Positions 15,761-24,754 of a DNA stretch of 64,000 nt are shown in pieces; positions within the stretch are counted from its first letter, which is position 1; the number at the start of each line of letters is the position of its first letter. The DNA lies in the NCBI RefSeq assembly GCF_023712425.1, contig NZ_JAMAYG010000001.1:992001-1056000 (forward strand), read 5' to 3'. Under the pieces are notes generated by a model that searched no databases, had not been told where the DNA came from, and saw only the letters and a list, made by a program, of their open reading frames with translations. The position numbers were made by a program, and so were the translations under genes. This DNA comes from Rothia sp. P100. GTDB taxonomy: Bacteria; Actinomycetota; Actinomycetes; Actinomycetales; Micrococcaceae.

Positions 15761-16522
15761 TTAGCGCGGGCCCATGCGCAGGGCGCCGTCCATTCTGATG
15801 GTTTCGCCGTTGATGTAGTCGTGTTGGGCGATGAAGACCGCCAGGTCTGCGAATTCCGCAGGGGTTGCCAAGCGTTGGGGAAAGGGGACGCCGGCGGCCA
15901 GTGCCTCCCTAAATTCTTCAGTGATACCTGCCATGAGCGGGGTGTCAACGATGCCAGGAGCTATAGTGTTCACGCGAATGCCACTGCTAGCTAGGTCGCG
16001 GGCAGCGGGCAGGGTCATGGCAGCCACTCCGCCTTTGGAGGCGGCGTAGGCGATTTGCCCGATCTGCCCTTCAAAAGCGGCGATAGAGGCAGTATTAATA
16101 ACGACCCCGCGGCAACCGTCCTCGGTAGCGGGATCCTGTTCTGCCATGACAGCTGCAGCGTTGGTAAGCACATTGAAGGTGCCCACCAGATTGATGCTCA
16201 CGGTTTTGGCAAAAAGGGCCGGGTCATGCTTGCCCTTTTTAGAAAGGACGCGGGCACCGGGGGCAATGCCAGCGCAGTTGACCACGGTACGCAGGGGCTG
16301 GCCCACCTCGTGAACCTGTGCCAGGGCGGCTTCAACGGCGGCGTAGTCGGTAACATCAGCCGCCAATAGGGTTAGTCCTTCCAGGGGTTGGGCACGGTCA
16401 ATGCTGGGTTGCAAATCTAAACCGTAGACCTGGGCACCCTGGGCAAGGAGCGCCCTGGCGGTAGCATTGCCGATTCCAGAAGCCGCCCCGGTGACCAGGG
16501 CAAGGGTGTCATGAAGTTGCAC
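15761..16522 (-). CDS. Short-chain dehydrogenase, 3-hydroxyacyl-CoA dehydrogenase type 2-like
   Basis: A 253-residue SDR with NAD motif TGAASGIGNATA, the NCAG segment, and catalytic YAASKGG preceded by an active-site Ser in NTASIAAFEGQ. The ending NGETIRMDGALRMGPR and the extended insert between the nucleotide site and active site resemble HSD17B10-type 2-methyl-3-hydroxybutyryl-CoA dehydrogenases, which act in isoleucine degradation. GTG start at 16522 with AAAGGA nine bases upstream. Located between an acyl-CoA dehydrogenase and mmsB, which supports a branched-chain acyl-CoA role. Substrate is inferred from context. Confidence 0.85.
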   Translation of the reverse strand: MQLHDTLALVTGAASGIGNATARALLAQGAQVYGLDLQPSIDRAQPLEGLTLLAADVTDYAAVEAALAQVHEVGQPLRTVVNCAGIAPGARVLSKKGKHDPALFAKTVSINLVGTFNVLTNAAAVMAEQDPATEDGCRGVVINTASIAAFEGQIGQIAYAASKGGVAAMTLPAARDLASSGIRVNTIAPGIVDTPLMAGITEEFREALAAGVPFPQRLATPAEFADLAVFIAQHDYINGETIRMDGALRMGPR

Positions 16523-16542
16523 GGAGCGTCCTTTCTAGCGGT

Positions 16543-17748
16543 TTATACGAAGGCCGAGTAGCCGGTGAGAGCTCTGCCCACAATCAGAGAGTTAATTTCA
16601 TAGGTGCCTTCGTAGGTGTAGAGAATCTCGGCGTCCCCAAAGAATTTAGCCATCTCATAATCTGTGGTGATGCCGTTACCACCCAGTACCTCACGCCCGA
16701 GTGCAGCGCTCTGACGGGCAAAGCGGGTGGCTGTTGCCTTAGCCATGGCGGCATGCACCATATCCAAAGTGCCGTTCTTCTGCATACGGGCGCAGTTCAT
16801 CATGAGCCCTAGTGCTGCCTGAGCATTACTCATGATTTCTGAAATGCCTTTTTGCACCAGCTGGAACTTAGCCAGCGGTTTACCGAACTGCTCGCGGGTA
16901 GTGGCGTACTCGCGGGCGATATCAAAGATGCCGATCTGGATGCCGTAGCCCTGCCAGCCGACCCAGGCGCGGGAGTTGCGCAGCATCTCGTTGGCGGCAT
17001 CAAAGTTAACGGCACCAGGCAGGTGGGCACTAGCCGGCACGCTCACATTATCGAGGGTGATGTGAGCGTTCTGCATGATGCGCAGGCCAATTTTGTTGCT
17101 AATCTTTTCAGCTGAATAACCGGGGGTGTCGGTGGGCACGATGAATGCCTTAATCTGCTGGTCAGCGGTGTCCCTTGCCCAGACCAGGGCGAAGTCTGCG
17201 ATGGTACCCATACCAATCCAGCGCTTTTCACCCTTAATAATCCAGTTCTCACCATCAAAGGTGGCACTGGTTTCCAGACCACCTGCGATGTCAGAGCCGT
17301 GGGCGGGTTCGGTCAGCGCAAAGGCGCCGGTCAGTTCGAAGTTCTCTAGCTTGCGCAGCATGTCTTTTTTCTGCTCTTCAGAACCTAGAGCGTTGACCAT
17401 GCCCAGCACCAGCTCATTGTGGATGCCCACCAGGGCCGAGAGGGAGACGTCCACTCGGGTTACCTCAGCGTAGACCAAGCCACGAAAGAGCCAGGAGGTG
17501 CCACTTGTTTCTAGCCGTGCCAGCCCTACTTCTGCCATACCTTCTAGGAGGTGGAAGGGGAACTCTTCGCGGTTCCAGTAATCGGTGACCTGGGGGCGTA
17601 CTTCTTCTTGTAGATATTTTCGGATCCGCAGGAACCACTCTTTTTCATCCTCGGGGAGCAGGTTGAGCACCCCAAAGGGGTCAATATCGGGGAAGGGCAG
17701 GGGTTTAGCGGGTGGATTTTGAACCATACCTCGGATGTGGGTGGTCAT
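16543..17748 (-). CDS. Acyl-CoA dehydrogenase
   Basis: A 401-residue FAD-dependent acyl-CoA dehydrogenase. The FAD/substrate segments ALTEPAHGSDIAGGLETSA and WIGMGTIADFALVWARD, and TYEGTYEINSLIVGR near the C-terminus with the catalytic-type Glu in YEGT, resemble glutaryl-CoA dehydrogenase and plant ACX4-like short-chain enzymes. First gene of an operon with an SDR, MmsB and an enoyl-CoA hydratase, so isobutyryl-CoA or 2-methylbutyryl-CoA is the likely substrate, with glutaryl-CoA as the alternative. The start at 17748 has AGGAGA nine bases before it. Confidence 0.88.
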   Translation of the reverse strand: MTTHIRGMVQNPPAKPLPFPDIDPFGVLNLLPEDEKEWFLRIRKYLQEEVRPQVTDYWNREEFPFHLLEGMAEVGLARLETSGTSWLFRGLVYAEVTRVDVSLSALVGIHNELVLGMVNALGSEEQKKDMLRKLENFELTGAFALTEPAHGSDIAGGLETSATFDGENWIIKGEKRWIGMGTIADFALVWARDTADQQIKAFIVPTDTPGYSAEKISNKIGLRIMQNAHITLDNVSVPASAHLPGAVNFDAANEMLRNSRAWVGWQGYGIQIGIFDIAREYATTREQFGKPLAKFQLVQKGISEIMSNAQAALGLMMNCARMQKNGTLDMVHAAMAKATATRFARQSAALGREVLGGNGITTDYEMAKFFGDAEILYTYEGTYEINSLIVGRALTGYSAFV

Positions 17749-17811
17749 CGAGTTTTCTCCTGGCTGGTATCTGTGCAGGGGCCGGTGGGATCACCACCCT
17801 CACCACAGCAC

Positions 17812-17821
17812 TGTGATGTGA
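17812..17821. promoter_or_regulatory. Repeated word TGTGATGTGA between divergent acyl-CoA dehydrogenase and acyl-CoA synthetase genes
   Basis: Identical to the words at 5248 and 36623. Here it lies inside a longer near-palindrome, CTCACCACAGCACTGTGATGTGAG split at its centre (17799-17822). No PaaR-like site is found in this 276-bp gap, so the two operons may respond to another, perhaps global, regulator. Confidence 0.4.
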
Positions 17822-18024
17822 GACATAAATTAAGACCAAGTTACCCCCTCTGTCAAGAATATGTAAACCCTTTCCGGACAGATTAAGGCAGATAGTTACC
17901 ACATGACGCCACTGAGGGTGCCAGTACGAAAATTCCTTGACAGCCCCCAAAAAACAATCCTACAGTGACTCACAACACCTTTATTTTGACGCCCCAGAGC
18001 TACCCCCTGGCCAAAAGGAGAAGC

Positions 18025-19785
18025 ATGAGCATTACCGAACAGTTCCGCACCGCCCGAGACCAGCTAGTTGCTCTGCGTGAGGAGTACAAAGTAGCTAGAG
18101 AAGAGTTCAACTGGCCCCAGTTCGAGCACTTCAACTTTGCCCTCGATTGGTTTGACCAGGTGGCCGCCAGTGAGGAACGCAAGGATACCCTGGCGCTCGT
18201 AATTGCTGAACAGGACGGCAGCCATATCACCCGCACCTTCGGTGAGCTGTCGCGTCGTTCCTCTCAAGTTGCCACCTGGTTGCGCTCCCTGGGGGTACAG
18301 CGCGGTGACCGCATTATTCTTATGCTGGGCAACCAGGTGGAGCTTTGGGAGACCATGCTGGCAGGCATCAAGCTGGGTGTCGTGCTCATGCCCTCCACCG
18401 AGATGCTGGAACAGGCAGATTTGGACGACCGCATTGAACGCGGCGAGGCCCGATGGGTCATCACCAACTCCGCTAACGTAGCTAAATACGAGACCGTAAC
18501 CGGCGATTTTACTGTCATTGAGACCGGCGGCTTCACCGAGGGTGCTGTCACAAACCACCCGCACGTTAGCTACCTAGATGCCGACGTCGCACCCGAGGAA
18601 TTTACACCTGATGGGCCCACCCCGGCGTCCGACCCGCTGCTGTGGTACTTCACCTCTGGCACCACCTCCCGCCCCAAAATGGTGGAGCACACCCACACCT
18701 CCTACCCCGTGGGCCACTTATCCACCATGTACTGGATTGGCCTGGCACCGGGCGATGTGCACCTGAATGTTGCCTCTCCTGGCTGGGCTAAGCACGCCTG
18801 GTCGAATGTCTTTACCCCCTGGATCGCTGAGGCGACGGTCTTCATTTACAACTATTCTCGCTTCGATGCTGCAGCTCTCATGCAGAATATGCAGAAGCAC
18901 GGCGTGACCAGTTTCTGTGCACCGCCCACCGTATGGCGTATGCTCATCCAGGCTGATCTGAGCCAGCTCAAGACCCCACCCACCAAGGTAGTTGCTGCCG
19001 GCGAGCCATTGAACCCCGAGGTTATCTCGAAGGTTCGTTCCGCGTGGGGCGTTGATATTCGCGACGGCTTTGGGCAGACCGAAAGCACTGTCATGATTGC
19101 TAACACCCCTGGTCAGGAGCTTAAGGTGGGTGCCATGGGGCGCCCCCTTCCCGGCTACGAGATTGCTCTACTGGATCCCCTCGGCAAGCCCGCCGCAGAG
19201 GGTGAGATTTGTGTGCGCCTGAGCCCCCGCCCGGTGGGTCTGATGATCCAGTACAAGGGTGACCCCGAGAAAACCGAAGAAGCATTCGATGGCGGCTGGT
19301 ACCACACCGGCGATATTGCCGAGCGGGATGAAAACGGGGTCTTCACCTATGTGGGCCGCGCCGATGATGTCTTTAAGGCGTCCGACTACAAGCTCTCCCC
19401 CTTTGAGCTGGAGTCAGTCATTATTGAGCACCCGGCGGTTGCTGAGGCGGCAGTGGTCCCCTCCCCGGACGAGATCCGTTATGCGGTTCCCAAGGCTTAT
19501 GTGGTGCTGGCTGGGGGCTATGAGCCCACCGCTGAGACCGCCCAAGAAATTCTTAAGTATTCCCGGGATAACCTGGCGGCCTATAAACGTATTCGCCGTC
19601 TGGAATTCTTTGACCTGCCCAAGACGATTTCGGGCAAGATTCGCCGCGTGCAGTTGCGCGCGCGCGAGAAGGAGTTTCACGGTGAGCACGGCGAGCTGAA
19701 GACCCAGGCACTAGCAGCTCGCACCACCACCGAGGGCTACGACCACGAGTTCGCTGACACCGACTTCCCCGACCTCAAGGGCTAG
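18025..19785 (+). CDS. AMP-forming acyl-CoA synthetase (medium-chain/ACS-like)
   Basis: An adenylate-forming ligase of 586 residues that activates a carboxylic acid to its CoA thioester. YFTSGTTSRPKMVEHTH is the P-loop, DGFGQTEST the adenine-binding motif, WYHTGDIAERDENG the hinge region, and KTISGKIRR carries the catalytic C-terminal Lys. ATG 18025 has AAAAGGAGAAGC directly before it; the longer frame from 17965 is unsupported. It is divergent from the branched-chain acyl-CoA operon, suggesting it activates an aliphatic or aryl-aliphatic acid degraded there (isobutyrate, 2-methylbutyrate or similar). It is a single-gene unit ended by a hairpin. Confidence 0.88.
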   Translation: MSITEQFRTARDQLVALREEYKVAREEFNWPQFEHFNFALDWFDQVAASEERKDTLALVIAEQDGSHITRTFGELSRRSSQVATWLRSLGVQRGDRIILMLGNQVELWETMLAGIKLGVVLMPSTEMLEQADLDDRIERGEARWVITNSANVAKYETVTGDFTVIETGGFTEGAVTNHPHVSYLDADVAPEEFTPDGPTPASDPLLWYFTSGTTSRPKMVEHTHTSYPVGHLSTMYWIGLAPGDVHLNVASPGWAKHAWSNVFTPWIAEATVFIYNYSRFDAAALMQNMQKHGVTSFCAPPTVWRMLIQADLSQLKTPPTKVVAAGEPLNPEVISKVRSAWGVDIRDGFGQTESTVMIANTPGQELKVGAMGRPLPGYEIALLDPLGKPAAEGEICVRLSPRPVGLMIQYKGDPEKTEEAFDGGWYHTGDIAERDENGVFTYVGRADDVFKASDYKLSPFELESVIIEHPAVAEAAVVPSPDEIRYAVPKAYVVLAGGYEPTAETAQEILKYSRDNLAAYKRIRRLEFFDLPKTISGKIRRVQLRAREKEFHGEHGELKTQALAARTTTEGYDHEFADTDFPDLKG

Positions 19786-19797
19786 CGGCTAAACACG

Positions 19798-19860
19798 GCA
19801 GGACGCTGGGGCGGGCACTACTGGTAATACCAGCTGTGCCAGCGCCCCGGCGTCCTCTGC
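19798..19860 (+). terminator. Compound hairpin terminator with inverted GGACGC/GGCGTCC pair
   Basis: GCAGGACGCTGGGGCG near the left end pairs with CGCCCCGGCGTCCTCTGC at the right, and an inner CTGGTA/TACCAG stem closes the loop. It ends the acyl-CoA synthetase gene. This is the third hairpin in the window with the recurring word inverted in its stem. Confidence 0.7.
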
Positions 19861-19968
19861 ATTGAGCGTTTTGTCGGTGGAAATTACCGTGCCAAAGAAT
19901 GCCACAATAGCTTTACATATTGACCGTTACCCATCTGCACTATTACTACACCCCGGAGACAACATCTT

Positions 19969-20986
19969 ATGAATCCTGAACCTCCCGGGGTTAGTCTCAA
20001 CAGCATTAGTTTTAAGCTTCTTTGGTGGGGCACCTTTCTCAATACTTTTGGTGTTGCCTTCAGCGCCGGTGCTATCTCAGTGCTGGCAATTCAAGAACTA
20101 AAGTCCCAGACTCCTTTGTGCCCCTCATGCTGGGTTTTTCAAGTATCGCCGCTGCCCTAGCGGCGGTTCCTACTAGCCCGTGGTGGAGACCAGAAAGAAG
20201 AGGCCAATATTGATTGGTGCCTCCTTTTTCAGGGGAACGCTACTCATACTTATAGCTACACTGGCACGGGCAGAAATTCTTACCTTCCCGCTCCTTACTC
20301 TTTGCCTAGTTCTTATATCCCTTTCAGGAATCGTTTCCGGAGCGGCCAATGGCGTCCACCTACGTGATCTCGTCAGGCAAAAAGATTGGCCGCAGGCTAA
20401 CGGGAAAATCGAATCACTTGTATGGATAATGTCAGCCCTGGCTACCCCTCTCGGAGGCGTAGTAATTGTTGCTACAAACCCAGGTGCCGTCCTGGCCATC
20501 AACGGTGCTGCCTATGTATGTTCAGGGGTTCTTATAAGACGCATTCCGCAACAAGAACCTCCCCCTGCACCAAGTAGCGGTGCCAGCGGAAAAGAAAAAA
20601 TAAGTGAGGTACTGACAGGCAGGCGCAACCTCCCCCTGTGGGCATGTGCCGCACGGTCTCTCTGGGCACCCCTTTTAGCTTTCAGCCCCGGCGGAGCCCC
20701 AGGTTTAATATTTATTCTTATCTGTGAATGCGGTCTAATGTTCGCAGCTGGTCTCTTTAACCCGGTCCTCGCCACCTACAGGATGCAGATTGTAGACCGG
20801 TCACTATTGGCAAGGGTGGGTTCAGCCTGACCAATATCTGCCGCACTCGTCCAGCCAGTGTTTCTGCTGAGTGGGGCTTTACTCGTGGAATGGCTGGGCA
20901 CACGCACAGCTATCGGCATCATTGGTGCTTGCATGCTGCTGTGTATCCCGCTGATTCCTTGGCGTGCTGTCAGAGCCTCATCGTGA
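19969..20986 (+). pseudogene. Decayed MFS transporter (frameshifts and an internal stop)
   Basis: Pieces of one major-facilitator protein in three frames. The N-terminus (LNSISFKLLWWGTFLNTFGV) runs from 19969; the next helix (VPLMLGFSSIAAALAAVP) is in a second frame; the loop after it (VETRKKRPILIGASFFRG) starts in a third at about 20180. That last frame meets TGA at 20828-20830 in place of an expected Trp and then continues in frame to TGA at 20984-20986 (PISAALVQPVFLLSGALLVE onwards). The original protein would have been about 340 residues, shorter than usual, so a deletion is likely as well. It resembles MFS drug-efflux or Enterobactin-exporter-like carriers. No function is expected. Confidence 0.8.
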
Positions 20987-21011
20987 GTGAGGCTTAGGAA
21001 TCTAAATCTCA

Positions 21012-21058
21012 AATGTTTATGTTCGTAGACTTTTTTAAATGTCTACAAACGTGTACAT
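21012..21058. promoter_or_regulatory. Large palindromic operator of the hipBA promoter
   Basis: Arms of 19 bases, ending GTAGAC on the left and beginning GTCTAC on the right, flank TTTTTTAAAT; 15 of 19 positions pair. It lies 31 bp before hipB. HipB-type antitoxins repress their own operon through such repeats. The AT-rich centre may contain the -10 region. Confidence 0.6.
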
Positions 21059-21089
21059 TTTAAAGAAAAGTATTTAGGGGAACATCACT

Positions 21090-21641
21090 ATGGCACGCGA
21101 TAAAAGCATCATCTCGTCCCCCCGCGCCCTCGGCGCTTTCATTCATGACGCCCGGATAGAACGTAACCTCACTCAGGAATCTCTTGCCACGCTAGCAGGA
21201 GTATCCCGCAGCTGGCTCATCGGCGTTGAGCAAGGAAAACGGCAACGGGCTGAGTTCGACAAAATATTAAATGTTCTTGAGGCCTTGAATATCAACCTGG
21301 TACTTGAGCGACAATCAGCAGAACAACCATCCGCACCCCAGCACAACACTGGCGAGAACAAGGTTCCCACATTCTATGGCACACAAGGGTTACAGGCAGC
21401 CATAGCAAAATCAACAAAGGAAGCCTTAGGTCGCACCGAAACCCAGCTAAATTCCATCAGTAGCATGTTGGAGAATCCCGGGCTAGACAGCTTACAAAAT
21501 CTCATGACTACCCTGGCTCCATCCGATGACATCACCAACATGCTCAAGAACAGCGTTCCGAACTTTGGCCAAGCGTCAGGGATTACGCAAGCGCTCAACC
21601 GGCAAAATCAGAAAAATAAAACAGGCAACTCTTCAGAGTAA
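21090..21641 (+). CDS. hipB: XRE-family antitoxin of a HipBA system
   Basis: A 183-residue helix-turn-helix protein. The DNA-binding domain spans about residues 12-70 (IERNLTQESLATLAGVSRSW, then LIGVEQGKRQRAEFDKILNV), as in HipB. Unlike the roughly 90-residue E. coli HipB it carries about 100 extra residues, polar and Gln/Asn/Ser-rich with LNSISSMLENPGLDSLQNLM, of no recognised fold. It ends eight bases before hipA, as usual in such operons. It should bind the palindrome at 21012-21058 and neutralise HipA. GC and codon use are lower than in the surrounding catabolic genes, in line with horizontal transfer. Confidence 0.8.
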   Translation: MARDKSIISSPRALGAFIHDARIERNLTQESLATLAGVSRSWLIGVEQGKRQRAEFDKILNVLEALNINLVLERQSAEQPSAPQHNTGENKVPTFYGTQGLQAAIAKSTKEALGRTETQLNSISSMLENPGLDSLQNLMTTLAPSDDITNMLKNSVPNFGQASGITQALNRQNQKNKTGNSSE

Positions 21642-21649
21642 AGATTCCC

Positions 21650-22942
21650 ATGAAAAAACTTTATGTCGCACTCTATGGGCAGATTGTTGCAGAACTCCAA
21701 CAAGATTCCTCGGGCACCAAAAAGCTGGTCTACATCACAGAGGCAAAACCAACGGCGGAGCTCTCAGTCGCCCTGCCCTACAGAAAAAGCCCATACCCCA
21801 AAAAGCAAACCATGCCCTTCATCGAAGGTCTCATCCCAGAAGGCGAATCAGTCCGGCAATCCTTAGCTCGCGAATACAATCTATCCTCCTGGAAAAACCC
21901 CTTTGGCATCTTGGAAAAGATAGGGCTAGAGTGCGCCGGAGCTGTACAGTTCATTACCCCTGAAGATATCGAACATTACCCTAATCTACAGGGAGAGCTT
22001 ATCCCCGTATCACGTCAGGACATAGAAAATCGTCTCCAACGCCTTAACACGACACCTGGAAAGTCATGGCAGACAGACCGCGAACGCTGGTCACTAGCGG
22101 GGGCTCAAAGTAAGTTTGCTCTCCACTTCAATCAAGGACAGTGGTATGAGGCTACTGGCGCCCAGCCAACTACCCACATTTTTAAACCCGGAATTTACGA
22201 CCTCAAAGATCAGGCACTTAATGAACACCTCTGCCTTAGAGCGCTGGGAGAACTCGGGCTCCCAGTAGCTCAAAGCAGCTACCAAGAGTTTGGTCAACAA
22301 GCTGCCATCGTTATTAAGAGATATGATCGTCTACGCCTCCCTAATGGATTTGTCGTCCGCCTACATCAGGAAGATATATGCCAGGCGCTCTCTGCCTTAC
22401 CAGAGAAAAAATATGAATCTTCGGGTGGACCCTCGGCAGTGCAAATCATTCGGCTATTGCAGCAAGTTTGCCCTCAAGAAGATACTGAAACGTTTATCCA
22501 AGGACTCATCGCTAACTATCTCCTAGGAGCTCCTGACGCGCATGCAAAGAATTATTCACTGCTACACCTGCCAGATGGTGTAACCCGTTTAGCACCTTTT
22601 TACGATGTGGCTTCAGGTATACCCTATGAGCACCTTTCGAGTAACGGCATTCCAGGTAAGAATGATGGTCTTGAGAAAGCTGCGATGGCGATTGGGGGGG
22701 AACGCCGTTTTGGAAAAATAACGAGAAAACACTGGAACAAGTTCGCGCAGGCTACTGGAGTTAATGAAGAACGACTACGCGAGACTGTTGAATATATGTG
22801 CGTCCACCTTCCTCAAACTTTAGAAAAAGTATGCCTTGAGGAACAAGCCGCTCTAGGTAAGAGTGAATTGGCACAGCGTTTGATTCCTGGTATTAAGCAG
22901 ATGTGTGACACAACGCTGACGATGCTGGATAGAGATTACTGA
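21650..22942 (+). CDS. hipA: HipA-family serine/threonine kinase toxin
   Basis: 430 residues with the two HipA regions: an N-terminal HipA_N-like barrel (PFIEGLIPEGESVRQSLARE, then GLECAGAVQF) and a kinase core. Kinase motifs are RWSLAGAQSKFAL (nucleotide loop), THIFKPG, catalytic ANYLLGAPDAHAKNYSLL and the metal-binding APFYDVAS. All key residues appear present, so it should be an active kinase; E. coli HipA phosphorylates glutamyl-tRNA synthetase and induces growth arrest. It forms an operon with hipB and is closed by a bidirectional hairpin. The pair lies between two catabolic operons as a likely mobile cassette. Confidence 0.9.
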   Translation: MKKLYVALYGQIVAELQQDSSGTKKLVYITEAKPTAELSVALPYRKSPYPKKQTMPFIEGLIPEGESVRQSLAREYNLSSWKNPFGILEKIGLECAGAVQFITPEDIEHYPNLQGELIPVSRQDIENRLQRLNTTPGKSWQTDRERWSLAGAQSKFALHFNQGQWYEATGAQPTTHIFKPGIYDLKDQALNEHLCLRALGELGLPVAQSSYQEFGQQAAIVIKRYDRLRLPNGFVVRLHQEDICQALSALPEKKYESSGGPSAVQIIRLLQQVCPQEDTETFIQGLIANYLLGAPDAHAKNYSLLHLPDGVTRLAPFYDVASGIPYEHLSSNGIPGKNDGLEKAAMAIGGERRFGKITRKHWNKFAQATGVNEERLRETVEYMCVHLPQTLEKVCLEEQAALGKSELAQRLIPGIKQMCDTTLTMLDRDY

Positions 22943-23029
22943 TTAGGACAGCCAGGGGCAGAGCCGAACCCAGATCAAGAGATTAGGAGGCTCTAGCCGG
23001 TACTGAAAACTGCTGTCTATAAATATAGA

Positions 23030-23062
23030 AAGTGGCCCTCACCCGAAGGTGGGGGCCACTTC
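23030..23062. terminator. Bidirectional hairpin between hipA and mmsA
   Basis: AAGTGGCCCTCACC pairs with GGTGGGGGCCACTT, 13 of 14 positions, around a short loop; A- and T-rich flanks lie on either side. It separates two convergent genes. Confidence 0.8.
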
Positions 23063-23081
23063 TATTCCACGTGAATCGGGG

Positions 23082-24581
23082 CTAGTTGCCGGTCGGCATC
23101 ACAAAGCTGGCGCCTTCCTTAATGCCGGAGGGCCAGCGGGAGGTCACCGTCTTGGTCTTGGTGTAGAAGCGGAAAGCATCGGGGCCGTGCTGGTTCAGAT
23201 CACCAAAGCCAGACGCCTTCCATCCACCGAAGGTGTAGTAGGCAATGGGCACAGGAATGGGCACATTGACGCCCACCATGCCCACCTCAACGCGGCGGGC
23301 AAACTCGCGGGCGGTGTCACCGTCGCGGGTGTAAATAGCAACGCCATTACCGAACTCATGGTTGCTGGGCAGGGCGAGCGCTTCTTCAAAGGTTTCAGCG
23401 CGCACCACGGTCAGCACGGGGCCAAAAATTTCCTCACGGTAGATAGACATCTCGGGGGTGACATGGTCAAAGAGGGTTGCGCCCACAAAGTAGCCGCCCT
23501 CGTAGCCCTCCACCTTGACGCCGCGCCCGTCTACCAGCAGGGAGGCACCCTCCTTCTCACCGGCGGCAATGTAGCCTTCGATGCGCTCCAAGGCCGACTT
23601 AGCTACTACAGGCCCAAAATCAGCCTGGGGATCCAGGCTGTGACCTACCTTCAGGCCACCGATGCGCTCCTGCAATTTTGACACCAGGGTGTCCGCGGTC
23701 TGCTGGCCCACCGGCACCGCCACAGAAATCGCCATGCAGCGCTCACCGGCAGAACCAAAGGCAGCACCCAGCAGGGCGTCCGCTGCCTGGTCCAGGTCAG
23801 CGTCCGGCATGATAATCAGGTGGTTCTTTGCGCCACCAAAGCACTGGGCACGCTTGCCGGTGCGGGCGGCATGCTCGTAAATGCTCTGGGCAATGGGGGT
23901 GGATCCTACGAAACCGACCGCCTTGATGCGGGGGTCGTCCAGCAGGGTGTCTACTGCTTCTTTATCGCCGTTGACCACGTTGAAGATGCCATCCGGCAGA
24001 CCAGCCTCGGTCCACAGTTCTGCCAGGCGCAGGGGCACGGAAGGGTCACGTTCTGAAGGCTTGAGCACGAAGGCATTACCGGCAGCGATGGCGGGGCCGG
24101 CCTTCCACAGGGGAATCATGGCGGGAAAGTTGAAGGGGGTAATGCCAGCAACCACGCCCAGGGGCTGGCGCATGGAATAGACATCAATGCCGGTGCCTAC
24201 CGCATCCGAGTACTCGCCCTTAAGCAGATGGGGTGCAGCAGTAGCGAACTCGACAACATCCAAGCCACGCTGGATGTCACCGTGAGCGTCAGCAATCGTC
24301 TTGCCGTGCTCTAGTGAGAGCAGTTCAGCCAGCTCATCGGCATTCTCATTGACCAGGTCAACAAAACGGTGCAGGACGCGGGCACGCTTCTGCGGGTTAG
24401 TTTCTGCCCAGCCAGCCTGCGCTTTAGCAGCATTGGCAATAACCTCGCGCACTTCATCGGCACTGGCTAGAGGCACCTGAGCTTGCACCTGCCCGGTACT
24501 GGGGTTGTAAACATCGGCGTAACGGCCGGAGGCACCTTCACGGTGGGCGCCGCCGACGTAGTGGGTTAGCTGCTTCGTCAT
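23082..24581 (-). CDS. mmsA: Methylmalonate-semialdehyde dehydrogenase (CoA-acylating)
   Basis: A 499-residue aldehyde dehydrogenase of the MmsA class, converting methylmalonate semialdehyde to propionyl-CoA (and malonate semialdehyde to acetyl-CoA). ITPFNFPAMIPLWKAGPAIA and the catalytic cysteine in SAGERCMAISVAVPVG are characteristic. ATG 24581 has GAGGAGG in front; the 24644 frame adds an unsupported leader. It shares a 213-bp divergent promoter with paaA, in which a PaaR-like operator lies, so valine and phenylacetate breakdown may be linked here. Its partner MmsB is at 14831. Confidence 0.92.
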   Translation of the reverse strand: MTKQLTHYVGGAHREGASGRYADVYNPSTGQVQAQVPLASADEVREVIANAAKAQAGWAETNPQKRARVLHRFVDLVNENADELAELLSLEHGKTIADAHGDIQRGLDVVEFATAAPHLLKGEYSDAVGTGIDVYSMRQPLGVVAGITPFNFPAMIPLWKAGPAIAAGNAFVLKPSERDPSVPLRLAELWTEAGLPDGIFNVVNGDKEAVDTLLDDPRIKAVGFVGSTPIAQSIYEHAARTGKRAQCFGGAKNHLIIMPDADLDQAADALLGAAFGSAGERCMAISVAVPVGQQTADTLVSKLQERIGGLKVGHSLDPQADFGPVVAKSALERIEGYIAAGEKEGASLLVDGRGVKVEGYEGGYFVGATLFDHVTPEMSIYREEIFGPVLTVVRAETFEEALALPSNHEFGNGVAIYTRDGDTAREFARRVEVGMVGVNVPIPVPIAYYTFGGWKASGFGDLNQHGPDAFRFYTKTKTVTSRWPSGIKEGASFVMPTGN

Positions 24582-24730
24582 CGAAGCCTCCTCTTCTCTA
24601 AATGTGCACCAACTCACATTGGGCATGAACCCCAGGCTACCCAAGGCACCCGGCGGACGGTAGAGGTAGGTAGAAATAAGTCATGCAGTCTCTAGGTCTT
24701 TACTTGACGCCAGTTACATAAATATATATT

Positions 24731-24754
24731 CTGAACGAACGGTCAGTAATTATT
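24731..24754. promoter_or_regulatory. Candidate PaaR operator between paaABCDEG and mmsA
   Basis: The core TGAACGAACGGTCA (24732-24745) fits the consensus. It lies about 50 bp before paaA and immediately after an AT-rich AATATATATT that may be the promoter -10 region. It is 150 bp from mmsA, so effect on that gene is less certain. Confidence 0.7.
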
